From JBNRMR01 sp050942895 (GTDB taxonomy: Bacteria > Bacillota > Clostridia > Christensenellales > UBA1750): a DNA stretch of 31,633 nucleotides. Position 1 is the first letter of the stretch; every line of letters begins with the position of its first letter. The position numbers were made by a program, and so were the translations under genes. The stretch is taken from positions 1 to 31,633 of the forward strand of contig JBMNOE010000026.1 in assembly GCA_050942895.1 (NCBI GenBank). Reading direction: 5' to 3'. This document shows positions 15,133 to 23,492 of this stretch, piece by piece. The notes under the pieces were generated by a model. That model ran no database searches, had not been told where the DNA came from, and saw only the letters and a program-made list of their open reading frames with translations.

Positions 15133-15164
15133 GATCTGCGGATGTTTAGATCTGCGGATGTTTA
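15133..15164 (+). repeat. perfect tandem 16-base repeat in the operon leader
   Basis: GATCTGCGGATGTTTA occurs twice, head to tail, at 15133-15148 and 15149-15164, with TTGCGG continuing the pattern. It lies about 75 bases downstream of the expected transcription start, where it could be a double binding site for a regulator or an RNA-level element. No gene is seen in 14863-15280. Confidence 0.85.
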
Positions 15165-15280
15165 TTGCGGCATAGGCATATTTGTTTTTTAATATATCTA
15201 TCCCCGCAGTAAGCAAAGTAGAGCCCTGTTTGTCTATATCACCTTTGTGTGTTTAGAGAAATTTAAGGAGGTATGGTTCT

Positions 15281-16963
15281 ATGAAGAAAATGCATGTCAG
15301 CGTTCTGGCATTGCTACTGACTCTTGTGATGCTGCTGTCGGCCTGTGCGGGCGGCACCGGCGGAGAGGGGGGAGCAGCAGGGTCAGGTGGCTCTGATGCG
15401 GCAGGGGGCGCGGCTGATGCGGACGGCGGCGACGGAAGCGGCCCGGCCTTTTACAGCCTTCCCTTTGCCCAAGGGCAGACCATTAGCTTGGGAGTCTATG
15501 AAAACTATCTGACTGGCTATCAATATTCAAGCGGATTACCTGTGTGGCAGCAGCTTGAGGAAAGCACGGGGATGAAGATCGAGTGGGACACCACTCCCTC
15601 CGCTGAATATAAAACCGTCATGCAGACCCGCCTTGCCGCCGGCGTCGATCTGCCGGATTTGATCTGCCTTACCTTTAACCAGATGAAGTATGTGAACGAT
15701 GGCCTTATCATCGACCTTACTGATTACATGGATAAATGGGGATATTACACCCATTACTTCCTGTATGAGCAGGGCAATGATGCGATACTGCCATATATGC
15801 AAGGCCCCGACGGCAGGATTTATTTCTTTGCTGACGACTTTGCCGGCACCAACGCCGCCGATCCCTATGTGTGGATGTACCGCGAGGAAATGCTGGCCTC
15901 AACGGGCGTTTCGGAGCTTAACACCATCGACGACTGGTATCAGGCCTGCAAAGAGCTTTATCATCAGGATAGCAGCGTCATTGGCATGATGTGGGTTGAT
16001 GCCTGGAAGGACGTTGCCCTGGCATGGAATCTGCACCTGTATGGCGCTCAGAACGGCTGGGCTGTGGACGATGACGGCAAAGTCGTTTATGACTACACCG
16101 ACCCCAGGCTGGTGGAAGTGCTGGAGTTCCTGCAAAAGTGCTACAAGGAAGGCCTGCTGGACAAGGAGTTCCTGGATCTTACGGACGACATCCGGCTGAC
16201 CCGTGTGACCAACGGCACAGGCTTCTCCTACATGGGCTTCCTGAACAAGGTGGCGACTTTTAACAAGGCCCTTGAAGGCGCAGGAATAGAAGACCAGTTT
16301 GTGGTTGCCAACCCGCCTGTGGCATCCGATGAATACAAGATGGGTGTGCCGATGTATGGCCCCGCTTCAAAGCAGTACGGCTTCACGATTGACTCTGTGG
16401 ACGAAGACTTTGAATATAAGTTTAAGTTTATCGACTATATCTACGGCTCTGACGAAGGCGCGCTTGCCCAGTCCATGGGAATAGAAGGCCTCTCTTGGGA
16501 GTGGATAGACGGCGAGCCGGTTTTCACCGATTACATAGTTGATAACCCCGACGGCCTGGGTGTCAACGCTGCGCTGCGCTCCTTGGGAGCCATGCCCACC
16601 ACGCCTTGGAACCGTTCGCTCTATGGCATGAGCCGCTTCAACCCCCTGGGAACCATCTCAAAGAATGAGATACAAAAAGAAGCTGCCGCTCGCTATCAGC
16701 CCTACATTTACACAGGCTTCCCGATAGCCACGCTGATGACCGAGGAGCAGGATTCCGAGCTGGCCAGATATCTGCCTGATATTGAAACCTTTGTCGAGGA
16801 GTTCTGCGCCAAGGCGATCACCACAGACATGGACATTGCCGGCGAGTTCGATAAGTTTGTCTCTGATCTGTACAGCTTTGGCTTGCAGACCTGCATAGAT
16901 ATCCGCCAGCAGCAGTATGATGCCGCCGGCATGGATCTGAACGCACTGGCAGACAACTATTGA
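15281..16963 (+). CDS. carbohydrate ABC transporter substrate-binding lipoprotein (LplA-like)
   Basis: A 560-residue extracellular solute-binding protein, lipid-anchored through Cys22 of the lipobox LLSAC. A Gly/Ala/Ser/Asp-rich flexible linker of about 35 residues follows, and then the binding domain (SLGVYENYLTGYQ, LPDLICLTFNQMK, IDLTDYMDKWGYY). Its size and the two permeases downstream place it in the LplA/YtcQ branch of CUT1 transporters, which take up oligosaccharides or glycans; the actual sugar cannot be read. AAGGAGGT sits eight bases before the ATG. The next gene is 187 bases away, separated by strong hairpins that may keep this protein in excess over the permeases. Confidence 0.9.
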   Translation: MKKMHVSVLALLLTLVMLLSACAGGTGGEGGAAGSGGSDAAGGAADADGGDGSGPAFYSLPFAQGQTISLGVYENYLTGYQYSSGLPVWQQLEESTGMKIEWDTTPSAEYKTVMQTRLAAGVDLPDLICLTFNQMKYVNDGLIIDLTDYMDKWGYYTHYFLYEQGNDAILPYMQGPDGRIYFFADDFAGTNAADPYVWMYREEMLASTGVSELNTIDDWYQACKELYHQDSSVIGMMWVDAWKDVALAWNLHLYGAQNGWAVDDDGKVVYDYTDPRLVEVLEFLQKCYKEGLLDKEFLDLTDDIRLTRVTNGTGFSYMGFLNKVATFNKALEGAGIEDQFVVANPPVASDEYKMGVPMYGPASKQYGFTIDSVDEDFEYKFKFIDYIYGSDEGALAQSMGIEGLSWEWIDGEPVFTDYIVDNPDGLGVNAALRSLGAMPTTPWNRSLYGMSRFNPLGTISKNEIQKEAAARYQPYIYTGFPIATLMTEEQDSELARYLPDIETFVEEFCAKAITTDMDIAGEFDKFVSDLYSFGLQTCIDIRQQQYDAAGMDLNALADNY

Positions 16964-17025
16964 TTCGCCGCAACTTCACAGTTGGTCCAAGCATCCGATA
17001 CGGTTTTACTAAACCATACAGGAGC

Positions 17026-17111
17026 GGCCTGAGATAATCCAGGCCGGCGGGCCGGGGCTATATTTTTTAAAAGACGCGTGAGAAAAAAACGAAAGGCGCG
17101 AAAGCCCCGGC
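17026..17111 (+). other. intercistronic hairpins between binding protein and permease
   Basis: GGCCTG (17026-17031) pairs with CAGGCC (17040-17045). Further on, GCCGGGGCT (17051-17059) pairs perfectly with AGCCCCGGC (17103-17111) across a 43-base A-rich loop. No typical T-run follows the long stem, so it is more likely an mRNA-stability or processing element than a full terminator. Confidence 0.6.
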
Positions 17112-17150
17112 TCCTTATTTTAGAGAGAAGCACTGAAGGGAGGACAACGC

Positions 17151-18119
17151 ATGAGCCAAACGCAAAGCACGATCAACACAGGGCAGGCCATGCTGCGCAA
17201 AGACGGTAACTTTTTACAGCGTGCACTGTTCCATATGTGGCAGGATCGGTTTTTGTGGGCGCTGGTTTTGCCCGGCCTTGTGTATTTTGTGATTTTTTGT
17301 TACATACCCCTAGGCGGAATCATCATTGCTTTTAAGGACTATCGCCCCAGGATGGGCATATGGGCGAGCCCCTGGGTGGGGTTCAGATATTTCAAAGAGT
17401 TCTTCAATTCGCCATATTTCTACCGCCTGGTCAGAAATACTATAGTAATAAATGTGTACAACCTGCTCTGGGGGTTTCCTGTGCCGATTGTTTTTGCTCT
17501 TTTGCTGAACGAAGTCAAGGCCGGACTGTTTAAAAGGACGGTTCAGACGGTAAGCTACATGCCCCATTTTCTTTCAACGGTGGTTATAGTGGGGCTGATC
17601 CAATCCTTTTTAAACCCCTACGAGGGCATTTTCAATATTTTGCTTAACAAAATGGGCAAGGAATCAATCACCTTTCTCAATCAGCCCAAATATTTCCGAA
17701 CGATATATGTCGCTTCTGGAATATGGCAGAACTTCGGCTATAACTCGATCATATATCTTTCGGCGATATCCGCTGTTGATCCGCAGATGTATGAAGCGGC
17801 AAGGATTGACGGTGCATCCCGTTTACAGATAATGATGCGCATAACGCTGCCCTGCATAATGCCCACGGCGATAATACTGCTGATACTGCAATTTGGCAGA
17901 ATGATGAACATAGGTTTTGAAAAGGTTAACCTGCTGCAAAACCCTGCGACATACACAACCAGCGACGTAATCTCGACCTATGTTTACCGCAAGGGCATAC
18001 AGGACGCCCAGTATAGCTTCTCAACGGCGATCTCCGTATTCAACTCGGTGATCAACCTGATGCTCATCAGCGTTGTGAACTTCATCAGCCGGCGTATGTC
18101 CGACATTTCGCTGTGGTAA
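17151..18119 (+). CDS. ABC sugar transporter permease (LplB-like)
   Basis: A 322-residue inner-membrane protein with about six hydrophobic segments, beginning with a cytoplasmic 40-residue N-terminus. It shows LplB-family sequence such as GFRYFKEFFNSPYF and the cytoplasmic coupling loop EAARIDGASRLQIMMRITLP that contacts the ATPase. GGGAGG lies seven bases before the ATG. It forms a heterodimeric channel with the next gene product. No ATPase is encoded in the operon, so a shared MsmX/UgpC-type ATPase is probably used. Confidence 0.93.
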   Translation: MSQTQSTINTGQAMLRKDGNFLQRALFHMWQDRFLWALVLPGLVYFVIFCYIPLGGIIIAFKDYRPRMGIWASPWVGFRYFKEFFNSPYFYRLVRNTIVINVYNLLWGFPVPIVFALLLNEVKAGLFKRTVQTVSYMPHFLSTVVIVGLIQSFLNPYEGIFNILLNKMGKESITFLNQPKYFRTIYVASGIWQNFGYNSIIYLSAISAVDPQMYEAARIDGASRLQIMMRITLPCIMPTAIILLILQFGRMMNIGFEKVNLLQNPATYTTSDVISTYVYRKGIQDAQYSFSTAISVFNSVINLMLISVVNFISRRMSDISLW

Positions 18120-18131
18120 GGGGGGGAGAAG

Positions 18132-19043
18132 ATGATTGAAGTGATTAAAAAACCCATACGTAAAAATATCCGCGAAAGCGCAGGCGACCGCATTTTCTAT
18201 ATCTTTGTGATTTTTATAATGCTGATTGCTCTTATAATAACCTTGTATCCCATTTGGTATGTGGTGTGCATGTCCTTTTCCGACTCGATGGCCGTCATGA
18301 AAAAAGAGGTCTATCTCTATCCGATAGGCTTCAACATTGAGTCGTACAGGCGCGTGCTGAACCCTTCCACCGGCATATTCACTGCATATAAGAACACCAT
18401 CATATACACGGTTGCGGGAACGACACTGAATGTTGTGCTTACAGTGATGCTGGCATATCCTCTTTCTCAAAAGCGCTTTTGGGGCCGCAACAAGATCGCT
18501 CTTTTCGTGACATTTACGATGCTTGTCAGCGGAGGTATGATTCCCAACTTCTTGCTGGTGAGGGCCTTAAACCTGTATAACACCCGCTGGGCGCTGATTT
18601 TGCCAGGGGCAATACAGGTTTATAATATGATTTTAGCGCGGACATTTTTTGCCGGCATACCGGACTCAATGTCGGAATCGGCATCAATCGACGGCGCAAA
18701 CGATGTGACGATACTTTCGAAGATAATACTGCCGCTTTCAATGCCGATTATCGCTGTGCTGATATTATTCTATGCGGTAGGCCATTGGAACACCTACTTC
18801 AACGCTCTTTTATACCTGCCAAATCAGAAGCTGCAGCCCTTGCAGATGTATCTTGTGCGCCTGTTGGTGCAAAACGAGCAGCTTCTTGCCGAGGGCGGCG
18901 AGGACACTATGGAAATGGCGATGCAGAACATAAAAACCAAGTATGCCACGATAATGGTGGTTGTGGCGCCCATACTCTGCGTCTATCCTTTCCTTCAGAA
19001 GTATTTTGTGCAGGGCATAATGATAGGCGCAATAAAGGAATAG
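18132..19043 (+). CDS. ABC sugar transporter permease (YtcP/LplC-like)
   Basis: A 303-residue membrane protein with about six segments and the coupling motif SASIDGANDVTILSKIILPLSMP. The sequence around LYPIWYVVCMSFSDS and MLVSGGMIPNFLLVRALNLYNTRWA is typical of the YtcP branch. It starts 12 bases after the first permease behind a GGGGGGAG site, so both are made together. The operon ends with a strong terminator 30 bases later. Confidence 0.93.
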   Translation: MIEVIKKPIRKNIRESAGDRIFYIFVIFIMLIALIITLYPIWYVVCMSFSDSMAVMKKEVYLYPIGFNIESYRRVLNPSTGIFTAYKNTIIYTVAGTTLNVVLTVMLAYPLSQKRFWGRNKIALFVTFTMLVSGGMIPNFLLVRALNLYNTRWALILPGAIQVYNMILARTFFAGIPDSMSESASIDGANDVTILSKIILPLSMPIIAVLILFYAVGHWNTYFNALLYLPNQKLQPLQMYLVRLLVQNEQLLAEGGEDTMEMAMQNIKTKYATIMVVVAPILCVYPFLQKYFVQGIMIGAIKE

Positions 19044-19072
19044 GCTCTATCCAAACAAGTGAGGTCTTTGAT

Positions 19073-19114
19073 GAAGCCGGAGTAATGCAGGTAATGTTTC
19101 CGGCTTCGTTTTTT
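19073..19114 (+). terminator. terminator of the sugar ABC importer operon
   Basis: GAAGCCGGA (19073-19081) pairs perfectly with TCCGGCTTC (19099-19107), followed by G and six T residues. Confidence 0.93.
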
Positions 19115-19145
19115 GTTGAGAAAATATTAGTTAAGCAAAAAAGGC

Positions 19146-19174
19146 TTGCATTTGTTTTACCATTATGGTATTAT
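19146..19174 (+). promoter_or_regulatory. probable promoter ahead of the tRNA-Ala region
   Basis: TTGCAT at 19146-19151 and TATTAT at 19169-19174 with 17 bases between. It lies about 50 bases before a tRNA-like relic and 230 before the intact tRNA-Ala. Confidence 0.55.
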
Positions 19175-19230
19175 ATCCGGGCATGGGAGACTATGGCGGC
19201 ATCATCCAAGTTTCATGCCTCCCGACAAAT

Positions 19231-19284
19231 GGGGATTAGCTCAGCTGGGGGCAAGCTAACCGGTGTGCAGCCCCATAAAATCCC
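19231..19284 (+). pseudogene. shrunken tRNA-Ala-like relic
   Basis: The first 19 bases, GGGGATTAGCTCAGCTGGG, match the 5' part of a bacterial tRNA-Ala(TGC): acceptor strand and start of the D arm. The rest of the tRNA is missing. What follows still closes: GGGATT (19232-19237) pairs with AATCCC (19279-19284), and GGGGC (19248-19252) with GCCCC (19270-19274). No anticodon arm or T arm is present, so it cannot be a working tRNA. Confidence 0.6.
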
Positions 19285-19343
19285 AAAAACACAAAAAATT
19301 TTGCGCTGGTTTTTCATTGCTCGCACAATGACAAAGCCGCCGC

Positions 19344-19365
19344 AACCCTTATAAAACAAGGGGTT
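19344..19365 (+). terminator. possible weak terminator hairpin
   Basis: AACCCTT (19344-19350) pairs with AAGGGGTT (19358-19365, one extra G) around a 7-base loop, and TTTTATT follows a few bases later. It may end a transcript coming from the relic, ahead of the intact tRNA-Ala. Confidence 0.4.
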
Positions 19366-19407
19366 ACGCAGTTTTATTAGTCCCAATTTGGGGGTAAAAT
19401 TTAACAT

Positions 19408-19483
<76 letters not shown>

Positions 19484-19487
19484 AAAA

Positions 19488-19527
19488 AACAAACCACAGG
19501 CGAGAATGCTTGTGGTTTGTTGCATTT
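19488..19527 (+). terminator. terminator-like hairpin after tRNA-Ala
   Basis: AACAAACCACA (19488-19498) pairs perfectly with TGTGGTTTGTT (19511-19521). The T-run is short (GCATTTTG), so efficiency may be moderate. From here to 19694 no gene is seen. Confidence 0.7.
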
Positions 19528-19694
19528 TGTCATAAGCAAAAGTCTATTAAATAATGGGTAAAATTCGAAGGTCATCAAAGATCCTGTTTGGAAGCTGCGC
19601 TAATGGAAGCAGACTTCTATGCAGGAGTTCTGCGGATGATCTCCGGCATACGATGAGAAAGTGCCGTCCGTTTGATTATTCAAAGGCACAATAC

Positions 19695-20336
19695 TCAGTC
19701 TATCACTTGGCTGCCGCCCCATTCTATGACGGCAAATCCCTCTCTGGTAAACGGCTCGAGTTTTTGCTCCGGTATGTCCGTTTCATGCTCAAGCGGCTTA
19801 AAGGCCATGAAAACTCTTAGCAAGCTATCGGGCTTGGGTGTAATTTCTAAAACAGCATGATCGGTATATGCTTCTTGCTGAAATGAAATCAAATTATAGG
19901 GGTTATCAATCATTTTAGGCAGCCAATAAACGATAAATTCATTATATTCCTTTGGAGTAAGCCCCATGAATTTTAATTTCTCCTTGAGAAACTGCTCTGT
20001 ATCCTCGCCTTTTACAACAAAGCCGGTAGTAAAATCATAGACGACATCAGAATTTCCATCCCAAAACAAATAGGAATATTCCTCATTATCAGCTTTGTTT
20101 ATAATTGTTCCATCAGGATATGCCGTTACATTCCAGCCATCGTGATAGCTGGGGTATGTAACAAAGAGTTCCCCATTGAAATCAAGTTTAACACTAATAT
20201 CTTTTTTCTCTTCAGGATATAGATAGATTACGGGTTTTTCCGTTCGAGGCTCATCCTTATCATCGGTACATGCCGAAAGGCACAGGACTAATGCAAGAAT
20301 AAGTATCAGTACATATAGAGGCTGTTTTGCTTTCAT
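19695..20336 (-). CDS. predicted lipoprotein, last gene of the sigma-factor operon
   Basis: A 213-residue protein with a signal peptide ending in lipobox LSAC (Cys23), hence anchored outside the membrane. The mature part begins with KPVIYLYPEEKKDISVKL, a conserved beta-sheet module that occurs in a family of unknown function, and continues with aromatic-rich repeats (DGWNVTAYPDG, YSYLFWDG). The start at 20336 is preferred because AGGAG is nine bases upstream; an in-frame ATG at 20345 directly abuts that site. It lies 12 bases downstream of the membrane protein gene, so all three minus-strand genes are likely one transcript. Role unknown. Confidence 0.8.
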   Translation of the reverse strand: MKAKQPLYVLILILALVLCLSACTDDKDEPRTEKPVIYLYPEEKKDISVKLDFNGELFVTYPSYHDGWNVTAYPDGTIINKADNEEYSYLFWDGNSDVVYDFTTGFVVKGEDTEQFLKEKLKFMGLTPKEYNEFIVYWLPKMIDNPYNLISFQQEAYTDHAVLEITPKPDSLLRVFMAFKPLEHETDIPEQKLEPFTREGFAVIEWGGSQVID

Positions 20337-20348
20337 TTTAAGCATCTC

Positions 20349-21875
20349 CTACTTTATTTCCAAATAATAATGCTCTATTGTGGGATCAATGGAAACTTTT
20401 GTTACTCCGGATGCAGTATCAAACCCAAAGTTCTGTCGGACGATTTCAATTTCATCTATATTCGTTATTTCCGCAGTGACTGCATCAAAATACAGATTGC
20501 TCCCAATTCGGGTTACCATGTCATACCCCTGAACGCCCACATTGTCTGAGCCGGTGCAATGGAAGTCGTAGCTTGGCTGTTTGTGCATAGATGCCATGAC
20601 CGAAGCACTCCTTCCGGCGGGGATGGTAACAGGAAATTCCAGATAAAATATGCGGTCAAGGTTTTTCGTCTCGGAGATCATATCCTCAAGCATCGCTGTA
20701 TCATAGCGGTCGCGGACAGAGCCGGAGAGCAGACCGTACTCCAGCATGAACTCAGATACCGCGCCAAGAAACATCCCGTCAGACACGGCAAGCCCTTTGC
20801 CATCATCATACACTAAAATGAAGTTCTTCACAATATCGCCCAGCACATCGGATAAAATCCGTTCTGTCCTTGTAACGCTTGCCGAAACACCATCCAGCTC
20901 ATTGCCTTTTTCGATGGCCCCGTTTTTATAGCCCTGCAAGGCATATTCTCCGATATCATCGCCAAGCACTACAATATATTTCTCGCTGCTCTCTCTGCGG
21001 GTTTCGTTCGGTACAAAGTAGCTGAACCGCCGCTGCCCTTCAGCGCCATATTCGCCGCCGTTGAAGCCGTAGAGCAAAATCGTGGTTTTCTCGGGGTTGA
21101 TTGTAAAGGTTATCGCCTGGGACGCGGCGTTGAACTCATCGAGGGGGGCTTCAAAATCCGTGAAGCTGTACACCGTCACCTGCTGGCCGAGGCTTGGGTA
21201 ATCCGCCAAAGCCTTCGCTTGATAGCCTCCGCTTTCTAAAAGCGCTTTGTACCCTTCCCAGGAGTCGAGATGCAGAACGTTCGAGCTGCCTTCTGGGTCG
21301 TCCGCGCCGTGTACGCCTGTGAAGCTGCCCGAATATCCGCCCGGGTGCAGCGTCGGAGAGACCAGCTCGCCATCCACTGTGATGGTGGGCATTTGCTTTG
21401 CAAGCTCATTGAAGCTGCCGGCGAAAGGGTAGAGGAGGCTTGCTTCACGCTGTTGACTCGAATGATTTAAGAGAGTATAGTTGTCCTGTACATGCGCACC
21501 CCATACCCGCAGCGAGTCCTCGCGGGCAAGGGAGAAGTCATAGGCAATATGACGGTTTGCCGTAATCTCGCTGTCCTGCTCGGATAAGGTAAGAGGGAAT
21601 ACCGGACCCGCATAGGACATGAATACAGAGCTGCCATCTGCGTGGCCGCTGCCTCCTGCACCTGCACCACCGCTGCTGCCGCCAGGGAGCCGAAAGCTTT
21701 GCTGTAACATGACAGCTGCGGCACCCACCGCCAAAACAGCACAGGCAGCGATCGCAGCCCAGGGCTTCCAACTGCGGCGTAAGGCATTCGCCTTTGAATA
21801 CTGCGCCCGGTCTATCAGGTCATCGCGAATATTTGTGACGGCATTGAACAGCCGCAACTCGCGCTCTTTGCTCAT
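20349..21875 (-). CDS. single-pass membrane protein in anti-sigma position
   Basis: A 508-residue protein: about 38 cytoplasmic residues (MSKERELRLFNAVTNIRDDL), one membrane helix (WAAIAACAVLAVGAAAVML, about 39-57), a Gly/Ser-rich stalk and a large extracellular domain of over 400 residues, beta-rich and without a family I recognise. It overlaps the ECF sigma gene by four bases (ATGA). Such short N-terminal segments in front of a helix usually bind the sigma factor, so an anti-sigma or sensor role is inferred; no classic zinc-binding HxxxCxxC motif is present in the cytoplasmic part. The start is the ATG at 21875 with AAGGGG upstream. Confidence 0.75.
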   Translation of the reverse strand: MSKERELRLFNAVTNIRDDLIDRAQYSKANALRRSWKPWAAIAACAVLAVGAAAVMLQQSFRLPGGSSGGAGAGGSGHADGSSVFMSYAGPVFPLTLSEQDSEITANRHIAYDFSLAREDSLRVWGAHVQDNYTLLNHSSQQREASLLYPFAGSFNELAKQMPTITVDGELVSPTLHPGGYSGSFTGVHGADDPEGSSNVLHLDSWEGYKALLESGGYQAKALADYPSLGQQVTVYSFTDFEAPLDEFNAASQAITFTINPEKTTILLYGFNGGEYGAEGQRRFSYFVPNETRRESSEKYIVVLGDDIGEYALQGYKNGAIEKGNELDGVSASVTRTERILSDVLGDIVKNFILVYDDGKGLAVSDGMFLGAVSEFMLEYGLLSGSVRDRYDTAMLEDMISETKNLDRIFYLEFPVTIPAGRSASVMASMHKQPSYDFHCTGSDNVGVQGYDMVTRIGSNLYFDAVTAEITNIDEIEIVRQNFGFDTASGVTKVSIDPTIEHYYLEIK

Positions 21876-22429
21876 ATCGACACCCCTTTCTCCGTTAAAT
21901 AGGTCTTAAGGCGGCTGCGCAAGCGGTACATTTGTCCGGCCAGCTTATTTTGAGAGGCGCCCGTGATGGCAGCCAGATGCTTTAGCTGATCGCCATTCCA
22001 GTATCTGCGAATGAACAGCAGCCGTTCCATATGGGTTAGGGTATCCAGCCATTCGCTTATATGCTGGGAAAGAGCCTTCGATTCTAATATTTTCTCAGTG
22101 GTTTTAGAATCGGGTATACAATCGGACAGCTCAGACAGGAGTATTTCAATGCCTGAATAGCGCTTTTGCGCACGGTTATGGTGCCAGCGATTTATGGAAA
22201 GATTGCGGACAATCCTGCCGAGCCAGGCGCGAAAGGCATAGGGGCGCTCCGGCGGTATGCTGTTCCATGCCTTATGGTAGGCGTCGCTGACGCATTCCTC
22301 GGCATCCTCTGTCACTGAGAGAATATTAATGGCAAGGCTGTGACAGAACCTGCCGTATTTATCGCTTGTTTCCCGAATTGCCGCTTCATCGCGATTCCAG
22401 TACAGGTTTATGATTTCATGGTCTTCCAC
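21872..22429 (-). CDS. ECF-type RNA polymerase sigma factor
   Basis: A 185-residue sigma-70 family factor with region 2 (AEECVSDAYHKAWNSIPP, FRAWLGRIVRNLSINRWHHNRAQKR) and region 4 (ERLLFIRRYWNGDQLKHLAAITG followed by a helix-turn-helix ASQNKLAGQMYRLRSRL). It redirects RNA polymerase to a small regulon, probably for envelope conditions given its operon partners. Translation starts at GTG (22429), behind AGGAGGAG. A promoter-like pair lies about 90 bases upstream. Confidence 0.9.
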   Translation of the reverse strand: MEDHEIINLYWNRDEAAIRETSDKYGRFCHSLAINILSVTEDAEECVSDAYHKAWNSIPPERPYAFRAWLGRIVRNLSINRWHHNRAQKRYSGIEILLSELSDCIPDSKTTEKILESKALSQHISEWLDTLTHMERLLFIRRYWNGDQLKHLAAITGASQNKLAGQMYRLRSRLKTYLTEKGVSI

Positions 22430-22515
22430 TGCGCTCCTCCTCTCGTTGTGAAATAAAGTTTCCTTACTTATATAGACAGGAAAAGCCGTCTGATATTCGC
22501 TGCTTGCATAAATTT

Positions 22516-22544
22516 ATTTTATCATAGTTTTATCATAGGGCCAA
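22516..22544 (-). promoter_or_regulatory. possible promoter of the sigma-factor operon
   Basis: On the minus strand TTGGCC (22544-22539) and TAAAAT (22521-22516) are 17 bases apart. The spacer contains a direct repeat of TATGATAAAA. The -35 match is only moderate. Confidence 0.45.
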
Positions 22545-22627
22545 ACTTAATCCAATATTGAGAATCTCAGCGCAAGGCTGTTGCGGTCAACAATTTGTAT
22601 AAAAAGCCCGGCAAAGCGCTTTGGCGC

Positions 22628-23137
22628 TTACAGGACGCTTAGTTTATAAGGCTCCGCTTTGTATGCGTTTAGCGAGATCAAGACCTTGCTTTTATAATAT
22701 CTATTATTTTTAAATACACGGTATCGCCCGGGCCGCTGGGTGCGCCCAACCCAATTCCTCACGGCGCTTGCTGGGCTGGGCATTCCGTAAAGCTGCCTAA
22801 TCAGTCTCACAGCATCGGGGTTGACTTGCGGTTTTGTTTCCGTTCCTGATGGATAGCTTTTAAAAATATCCGCAGCGAAAAGCTTGCCCAAGGCTTTAAC
22901 AATTTGACTGCACCATGAGTTATGAACCCATTGCTTGTCGCCGTATTGACGACCGCTTGCCGAGTGATAGGACAGATGCTCATTCTGGGCGGGGCCTCCC
23001 CAGCTTTGGAGCCGAGCATATTTGCCGAAAAAGGAATGCTGCCGGTGGTTTTTACCATATGCTGCATTTTTCATACGCGCAATAGCGGCGCTGTATCTGC
23101 CGGTTGAAAGAAATTTGACGGGACACAAGGTCGACAA
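22628..23137 (-). CDS. doubtful open reading frame, possibly a relic
   Basis: A 169-codon open frame beginning with TTG and lacking a visible ribosome site. The product is basic and rich in Tyr, Arg and Asn (AYGKNHRQHSFFGKYARL, GRYRVFKNNRYYKSK) and matches no family I know. It lies in a tract where the next three genes are clearly decayed, so it may be a chance frame or a remnant. A palindrome CAAAGCGCTTTG and a T-run lie just after its stop. Confidence 0.25.
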   Translation of the reverse strand: MSTLCPVKFLSTGRYSAAIARMKNAAYGKNHRQHSFFGKYARLQSWGGPAQNEHLSYHSASGRQYGDKQWVHNSWCSQIVKALGKLFAADIFKSYPSGTETKPQVNPDAVRLIRQLYGMPSPASAVRNWVGRTQRPGRYRVFKNNRYYKSKVLISLNAYKAEPYKLSVL

Positions 23138-23480
23138 ATGCCTGAAGTACGCCCTTTCCTGCTGCTCCGTTTGGACTTTCTATCTTGCGGAGCCGCACTG
23201 CTGGTAATGGGCCTGTTGCTCGGCATTTTTTAAGGAGCGCAGCAGGGCCGGGGAAGAATGACCGTAAAGCAAGGAATTGGAGGGATTATTTGTGCATTGC
23301 GCTCTGCTTTGCCGGCGGAAAGTAGGCGCTATATCTTATTTTTGATATATATTGTTCTTTAAGACCGATGATCTTAAAACAATACTATGGGTGCTGCTTA
23401 CGGGGATTGTTATTTCGGCCGTTGTTTTTTGGTATGATATTGTTGCTGCCAATGCCCCCTCGCTCAAAAATTTCACATAG
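23138..23480 (+). pseudogene. relic of a small membrane protein gene
   Basis: Two out-of-frame pieces read like one hydrophobic protein. From 23138, MPEVRPFLLLRLDFLSCGAA runs into a membrane-like LLVMGLLLGIF and stops at TAA 23231. From about 23346 another frame reads FFKTDDLKTILWVLLTG and then a second membrane stretch ending APSLKNFT at the TAG of 23478-23480; this frame has a TGA at 23343. The stop overlaps the old ribosome site of the flavodoxin relic, suggesting they once formed an operon. The family is not recognised. Confidence 0.5.
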
Positions 23481-23492
23481 GAAGGTGATTCG

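Noticed and set aside
19231..19407. Attachment site of an integrated element at tRNA-Ala
   Set aside because: The tRNA fragment is a 5' part without integrase or a second matching repeat nearby, so an att site cannot be supported.
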